This document shows, piece by piece, positions 5,034 to 5,304 of a DNA stretch of 5,304 nucleotides. Both the position numbers and the translations under genes were made by a program. Source of the DNA: Lysobacteraceae bacterium (lineage in GTDB: Bacteria; Pseudomonadota; Gammaproteobacteria; Xanthomonadales; Rhodanobacteraceae); assembly GCA_018971925.1 (NCBI GenBank), contig JAGWZT010000172.1:1-5304 (forward strand), in the 5' to 3' direction. Position 1 is the stretch's first letter, and the number at the start of each line of letters is the position of its first letter. Below the pieces are notes generated by a model. The model had not been told where the DNA came from. It saw only the letters and a list, made by a program, of their open reading frames with translations, and did not search any database.

Positions 5034-5126
5034 GTTGGGCTGAGCGGGCTTCATCCGCGAAGCCCAACGGAAATGCTCGATCTGTTGGGCTTCCGCCGGA
5101 ATAAATCCGGCGTCAGCCCAACCTAC
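5030..5126. repeat. Paired REP hairpins (BIME-like) spanning two convergent gene ends
   Basis: The outer arms GTAGGTTGGGCTGA (5030-5043) and TCAGCCCAACCTAC (5113-5126) are perfect 14-bp inverses. Inside are two hairpins. The left pairs GTTGGGCT (5034-5041) with AGCCCAAC (5061-5068). The right pairs GTTGGGCT (5084-5091) with AGCCCAAC (5115-5122) and, within it, CGCCGGA with TCCGGCG around ATAAA (5094-5112). Both units begin GTAG read inwards, as in RAYT-linked REPs. The TAG of the left GTAG is the Nudix gene stop, and the TGA of the right arm, on the minus strand, is the coaE stop. It probably also acts as a two-way transcript end. Confidence 0.85.
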
Positions 5127-5304
5127 GACTATGAGCGAGCTCCAGATACCGCGCATGCAGAGCCGCCACCTGCTCGTCCAGCGCGGTTTCGTCGCCGTCG
5201 TTGACGATCACGTCGTCCGCAATCGCCAAGCGCTGTTTCCGTGACGACTGCGCATCCAGCATGCGCAGCGCGGCTTCGCGCGTGATGCCGTCGCGCTGCA
5301 TCAG
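5113..5304 (-). CDS. coaE: Dephospho-CoA kinase, C-terminal part
   Basis: These are the last 63 residues of CoaE, which phosphorylates dephospho-CoA with ATP in the final step of coenzyme A synthesis. The gene enters from the right edge, so the P-loop and start are outside the window. The match to the E. coli C-terminus is clear: MQRDGITREAALRMLDAQSS corresponds to MQRDDVTREHVEQILAAQAT, RLAIADDVIVNDG to RLAVADDVIDNNG, and VAALHARYLELA to VARLHAHYLQLA. The final residues RRLG and the stop codon come from the right arm of the REP pair, so the tail has probably been rewritten by the repeat. It converges on the Nudix gene with 79 bp between the stop codons, all of it REP sequence. coaE next to this Nudix gene is familiar in gammaproteobacteria. 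Confidence 0.92.
   Translation of the reverse strand: MMQRDGITREAALRMLDAQSSRKQRLAIADDVIVNDGDETALDEQVAALHARYLELAHSRRLG

Overview
The window is GC-rich, densely coding bacterial DNA. The protein matches (ThyA and FolA close to the enterobacterial enzymes, a Nudix/ThiE-like fusion convergent with coaE, a DtpA-like peptide transporter) and the many REP-like hairpins suggest a gammaproteobacterium. Lysobacterales/Xanthomonadales, perhaps Rhodanobacteraceae, is the most likely order. This placement is inference from recall, not a database match.

Layout. Positions 1-310 (minus) hold the N-terminal part of an RND-efflux periplasmic adaptor that runs off the left edge. Positions 388-1989 (minus) hold a complete POT/PTR-family proton:oligopeptide symporter. 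Positions 1990-2639 carry no gene but hold a cluster of hairpin-forming repeats. Positions 2640-5033 (plus) hold three co-oriented genes: thyA, folA and a MutT-type Nudix hydrolase fused to a ThiE-like domain. The last two overlap by 4 nt. Positions 5113-5304 (minus) hold the C-terminal end of coaE, convergent with the Nudix gene.

Functionally the plus-strand block serves the nucleotide pool. ThyA makes dTMP and releases dihydrofolate, FolA recycles the dihydrofolate, and the Nudix domain probably removes oxidised dGTP. The transporter and efflux adaptor belong to a separate minus-strand block.

The most notable content is repetitive. At least five hairpin/repeat types occur between about 2.1 and 5.1 kb. 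Two lie inside conserved coding genes without breaking the frame: a tandem 24-nt repeat that adds 17 residues just after the active-site region of ThyA, and an 80-nt inverted-repeat element in the inter-domain region of the Nudix/ThiE-like protein. A third, between the convergent 3' ends, supplies the stop codons of both the Nudix gene and coaE. No transposase, CRISPR array, tRNA or rRNA was seen. I found no evidence of a wholly new multi-gene system; the interest lies in repeats that have become part of genes.
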